Assembly (NCBI GenBank): GCA_022414725.1
Contig: CM039464.1
Coordinates: 53,548,268-53,612,267, forward strand
Reading direction: 5' to 3'
DNA length: 64,000 nucleotides
Source of the DNA: Microglena sp. YARC
Lineage: Eukaryota > Chlorophyta > Chlorophyceae > Chlamydomonadales > Chlamydomonadaceae
In this document: positions 61,301 through 64,000 of the stretch, piece after piece
How positions within the stretch are numbered: the first letter of the stretch is position 1
Layout of the letters: each line of letters begins with the position of its first letter
Position numbers and translations under genes: made by a program
Notes under the pieces: generated by a model
The model's input: the letters and a program-made list of their open reading frames with translations, nothing else
Told to the model about the DNA's origin: nothing
The model's database searches: none

Positions 61301-62103
61301 ACCTCTCCCAGCATTCCTACATTGTTGAGCTGGTTGAGCAGTTTGGTCTCACTGCTGCAGCCAAGCCCAAGTTTTCAGTTCCCATGGCCAAGTGCACTGT
61401 CACTGACCCTCCTAGAGAGCCCCTGGCCTCTAATCGCCAGTACCTCTCCCTTGTGGGGGCTTTGCTATACCTGGCTACCTGCACCAGGCCTGATATTTCT
61501 TTTGCTGTCAGCTACCTGTCCAGTTTTTCTGCTCAACCCACTGCTCCCCTGTGGGGGGCAGCCAAGCGCTTGCTTTTGTATTTGAGAACCCATTCCCACC
61601 TGGGACTCACTTACACTCACAGCCCTGAGTTCTCTTTCACTGTCTTTAGTGACTCATCCTTTGCTGATGATGGGTCTGACAGGAGATCTCAGACTGGCTA
61701 TGCTGTGCTTGCTGGGGGCAGCCTTGTCAACTGGATGAGCAAGAGGCAGCCCACTGTTGCCATTAGCTCCAGTGAGGCAGAGTATCAGGCCCTGTCTCAG
61801 ACTGCCAGGGAGGTGCAATGGTTGAAGAAGTTGCGGGTTGATCTGGTCCTGCCTTGTCACCTGGTTACCATTCAGGGTGACAACTTGGGGTCTTTGAGCT
61901 GGGCCAATGACTGGCAGCTGCTTCCTCGCAGCAAGCACATTGATGTTATCCATCACTATATCAAGGAGCTGGTGGAGGATGGCCAACTGGATGTTGCCTA
62001 TGTTAACACTAAGGACAACTGTGCTGACCCCTTCACCAAGCCCCTTGATCCTGCTGTGTTCTGGCGGTTCATCCGCATGTTCGGAATGACCGCTTCTCCT
62101 TAG
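58399..62103 (+). CDS. Copia pol (protease, integrase, RT, RNase H)
   Basis: Open from the codon after the gag TAG to 62103 (1234 residues); the first Met is at 58498. Protease WHVDSGAGMSITGD at 58465-58510. Integrase: HRRLGH...CDAC zinc site (58942-59067) and catalytic Asp 59149, Asp 59341, Glu 59449 (contexts LHLDIMGP, LRSDRAKEF, TVERYNG). Reverse transcriptase: VRQLDIKTAFLNA, SLYGLKQAPRAW and YVDDF at 61132-61146. RNase H: FSDSSFAD (Asp 61651), SSSEAEYQAL (Glu 61774), GDN (Asp 61879) and NCADPFTKPL. This order (IN before RT) defines Copia. All catalytic residues are present, so the protein looks functional. Confidence 0.95.
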   Translation, partial: EVSSVLFSCTSKLSNVCSPSLSAGVWHVDSGAGMSITGDLSLFTVYNASRNGPSVKFGDGVIQRSVGAGSIVLCSDWLPTPITLTNVLYIPHCPVNLLSVNAVAHSHHCQVSFDSLICTATQNSRVLWSFPASSDGVYKFTCSPCVKPNGRLFSANHYPVFALDVDEDGGVVVPTTPEWLCHRRLGHPGYDAMHKLVRDGLVHNLPLTLKQVQKLSKIPCDACQKAMAKRIPFPKASKTKINAPLQRLHLDIMGPVHIRGLRGEFYIMCLTDQYSGYAEVLCLRTRGEAPLAVQTIILRWMNQLHGFAFKCLRSDRAKEFIVEWFELWLKSIGAVHELSMAYTAQQNATVERYNGVLQNIARSIHLESKLAKSFWPYAFLAACYLRNRLPNQGDKTPYELFFGVMPDVSLLRVFGCPCYVTLVNGKKRNKLDERALSGRLVGYSLVSKGYFVWVPKLRQVVESRDVLFYEQFSYNCIPGLSPYDGSRYFSRTPAAINGQVLDTTDKVLDPLPNPIVDRCTGHGMNLRPSRSGTDGAVLRVRVLGGGDSDVPSSSNFPESQGVARPTSASSSVGEALGFGQPSVIVEPVTGPLPTRRHPPSTCSDGSQGLLITSPPAVSGGLYRTRHCDNVAVTESVSDDLEHWSGSDTAYGWGVPVDPGFSEIEAKNAGPVQPGISAALGALLPVTADTRAAHVQVHCLYVGAYISTSTELTYKAAMLPSNPDRDQWLLAMKDEMASLHAHGTWALTPHPYKQKILSGRWLFVKKIGVDGSVRFKARFVVRGFLQRPGLDFHDVYAPVSSKAGLRVLLAAITHKKMFVRQLDIKTAFLNAKLEPGLDLYCHQPEGFKVLGPNGVPLVCKLTKSLYGLKQAPRAWSMDVKRVLVAHGFTMCKAEPALYFRRDPFGGWSYVLTYVDDFICAFSDLALYALLIKKMEAAGWEVKEMGVPVQFLSLDMDFTLDSEGRCVKVNLSQHSYIVELVEQFGLTAAAKPKFSVPMAKCTVTDPPREPLASNRQYLSLVGALLYLATCTRPDISFAVSYLSSFSAQPTAPLWGAAKRLLLYLRTHSHLGLTYTHSPEFSFTVFSDSSFADDGSDRRSQTGYAVLAGGSLVNWMSKRQPTVAISSSEAEYQALSQTAREVQWLKKLRVDLVLPCHLVTIQGDNLGSLSWANDWQLLPRSKHIDVIHHYIKELVEDGQLDVAYVNTKDNCADPFTKPLDPAVFWRFIRMFGMTASP

Positions 62104-62422
62104 GGACTTTTTTTTTCTGTTCCATTTGTAGTTTTTTGGTTATCATTGATTGGCATTAGGTTCCTATTCCCGGATCGGGTTTTCTATACCGTTGTTACCC
62201 GACTTTGATATTTAGTTTGTCCTCTTTTATCCACTTGGCAAATTTTGGCTTTTTTGCCTCGTTTCATTCCTTCCTTTCACCCTTTGGGGTTCATTTGAAG
62301 TTCTCTCGTTATTTCGGAGTTCTTTGATTGTTTTTTGTTTAATCTTTGTTACATATAGTTCTATGTCCCCAGTGCCATAGGTGGAGTACTAGTATTGTAT
62401 GTCACCTGCGTCATAGGTAGAG
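62104..62422. other. Copia 3' untranslated region
   Basis: T-rich. Just before the 3' LTR, GCCATAGGTGGAGTAC (62374) and GTCATAGGTAGAG (62411) are near repeats; the latter abuts the LTR and is the best, though weak, polypurine-tract candidate. Confidence 0.55.
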
Positions 62423-62741
62423 TATCAGCATGAATAGCGGAGCTCTCACTTGTTTTATGTCTTGGTGACTCCTTGTGTACTCCCTTAGAGCTATCGGTTC
62501 TGACAGTACTGTGACAGCTTCTAGTAGTGACAGCTTCCTGTGGACTGCGTCACCGGTTCTCCTGACACGGACTGTATAGCCTGTACCCTTATCAGGATAC
62601 AGGCTGCCGCTCCTTCCTCCACTGGTGCCCCTTGATGGGTCTCCTGTGCTTGTAACGTTATTCTCGTCTCCGTGTATAGATTGGCGCGTCTGCTTCACGC
62701 AAGCATCTCTGTCCACTCTCTGGAGTGTATTCAAGCTGATA
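62423..62741 (+). mobile_element. 3' LTR of Copia element
   Basis: 319 bp, same ends as the 5' LTR; the last about 130 bases are identical between the two. Antisense frames of about 100 codons in both LTRs are chance. Confidence 0.95.
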
Positions 62742-62746
62742 GGTGC
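62742..62746. repeat. Target site duplication GGTGC (right)
   Basis: Second copy of the 5-bp duplication. Confidence 0.93.
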
Positions 62747-62856
62747 AAGCTCGCATACATGCCTCTTAGGTAGCTACTAGCAGCTACTACAAGCTCTTGA
62801 GGTTGCTGCCACTAAATCGCTAAATGCCCAGGTCATGTTGCCACCCTGCTTGGACT
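62747..62856 (+). repeat. Inverted-repeat element, left arm, second part
   Basis: CATGCCTCTTAGGTAGCTACTAG, CTCTTGAGGTTGCTGCCACT, AAATCGCTAAAT and CACCCTGCTTGGACT continue the homology with the reverse complement of 63245-63125. Confidence 0.8.
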
Positions 62857-62964
62857 CCAAGTTGGACTTTATGACGGCAATTTATAACATCGGCTCTGAT
62901 CATAGCTAGGTCGAACTCAGAGCTCTTGGAGCTATCAGTCTCTCATCTGTAAAACCAGTTCCCT

Positions 62965-63090
62965 TGACTTGGGCACATTGGGGCCCAATAGGGCAGCAGG
63001 ATACTGTAACCATCATCATTGTATGAGGTTCACATATTGGTGGGCGGAGGTCGCTTTCACCACTAGGGTCGCGCTTGCACTTCCTTCGCC
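62965..63090 (+). repeat. Dispersed repeat in the loop of the inverted-repeat element
   Basis: Direct relative of 32503-32640 (GACTTGGGCACATTGGGGCCCAA...AGCAGGATACT). Confidence 0.7.
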
Positions 63091-63124
63091 ATTCTCTCCC
63101 TTAGGGGAGCGCACTCTTTCTCCA

Positions 63125-63353
63125 AGTCCAAGCAGGGTAGCAACAAGCCGAACCTGGGCCTGTAGATTTAGCGATTTAGTGGCAGCGACCTCAAGAGCCT
63201 ATGGTAGCTTCTAGTAGATAGCTAAGAGGCATGGGAGCCTGCACTCCTGGCCTCTTGCGGGAGGGTTTAAAAAAACAAATATGACAGCAAATTAGCTCAT
63301 TTTTCACGTTACCTCAACAAACCCCCATAATGTTGAGTGGAACTAGAGAAAAC
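63125..63353 (-). repeat. Inverted-repeat element, right arm
   Basis: AGTCCAAGCAGGGTAGCAAC to GGAACTAGAGAAAAC, about 229 bp, mirror of the split left arm (about 219 bp after removing the Copia insertion). Point differences throughout. Confidence 0.8.
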
Positions 63354-64000
63354 ACAAACTCAAAATTAAACGAAGCTTGCCAAGAGACCTACGCGCAGGG
63401 ATATTTGTGAGCGGCGAGCTCACCCACAGTTCGGTCTAACCACACGGTGGTGGGTAGGGCATCCCGGATACCTTAGACCCGACTGAACTGTACGAACCCT
63501 AGACTGTTGCCGTCTCTACCCGGCGATGTAAAGATCCTTCACCTCTATCCGGAACACCCTGCTTCAGCCAGTCGCTGGACCCATGGAAATACCGTTGGAC
63601 TCAGGTATCAATACGCCAACATGGGTGACTGACTTTACTTTAGCCCAGTCTGGAGGGCGGTATGGTCCAGATTCCGTTGGTACAGGTTACGCCAATCGGG
63701 AGAAGTTCGAGTCCCACTGCCGGAAGACAGTGGGTTCGGAGTCCGTTCCCTTGGAGGCGGTGGTGTCTCCACTGTCAGGATACGTGCCCATTGTAATCTT
63801 CTTCTTCTTCTTCTGCCGTGCAACGACAGGCCCTTTGGATCCGTGGATAGGACCAGAGGGCAGCTAGGGCCGGGTACCTTGTAGCACAAGGCAGGATGTC
63901 CTTACTGAGCTGACGAGCCAAGTAACCTGCCGAGGTGTTGTTGACAGTTGTTATGCCGACAGCTATTAACACTGGGCTCGCTCATCCCCAGCATCAAGGT
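63354..64000. other. No gene recognised
   Basis: An open frame at 63583-63867 (94 codons) and its antisense frames show no motif. A CTTCTTCTTCTTC run lies at 63800-63812. The sequence is GC-balanced and not repetitive within the window, so it may be the edge of something outside it. Confidence 0.35.

Overview
This is a window of nuclear DNA from a repeat-rich eukaryote. Evidence: GT-AG introns, an SR-family splicing factor gene, Copia LTR retrotransposons, non-LTR (LINE) retrotransposon relics, hAT-like MITEs and many micro- and minisatellites. I see no operons, ribosome-binding sites, CRISPR, rRNA or tRNA. The species cannot be fixed from sequence alone; a protist or alga with an expanded genome would fit, but that is a guess.

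Layout. 1-4.2 kb: a decayed LINE 3' end (minus strand) and dispersed repeats. 4.25-10.6 kb: an inverted repeat whose arms carry minisatellites and one copy each of a spliced exon of unknown function; between the arms lies a putative secreted-protein exon at 7232. 10.6-14.8 kb: tandem repeats and GT-rich microsatellites. 14.8-28.4 kb: one minus-strand gene for an SRSF1/SF2-type splicing factor. Eight exons join in phase to 301 residues (RRM1, RRM2 with the SWQDLK motif, RS domain). Its introns are filled with minisatellites and with tandem partial copies of its own exons 4, 5, 6 and RS exon. 28.7-49.4 kb: a giant imperfect palindrome centred near 43.5 kb. Both arms carry the same internally deleted LINE, and a 4.8-kb non-autonomous Copia element (38121-42911, TSD AGATG) sits in the left arm near the centre. 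49.4-55.8 kb: nested small DNA transposons and dispersed repeats. 55.8-63.4 kb: an inverted-repeat element split by an intact 6.8-kb Copia element (55927-62741, TSD GGTGC). 63.4-64 kb: nothing recognised.

The SR protein gene is the only gene I can confidently call as host. Almost everything else is mobile DNA or its debris. Where one arm of an inverted repeat carries an insertion and the other does not, the empty arm gives the pre-insertion sequence, so several element boundaries can be set to the base. The points most worth a second look are the self-duplicated exons of the SR gene, a hAT-like MITE that sits in frame inside a Copia gag ORF, and a Copia element whose gag and pol share one frame separated by a single amber codon.
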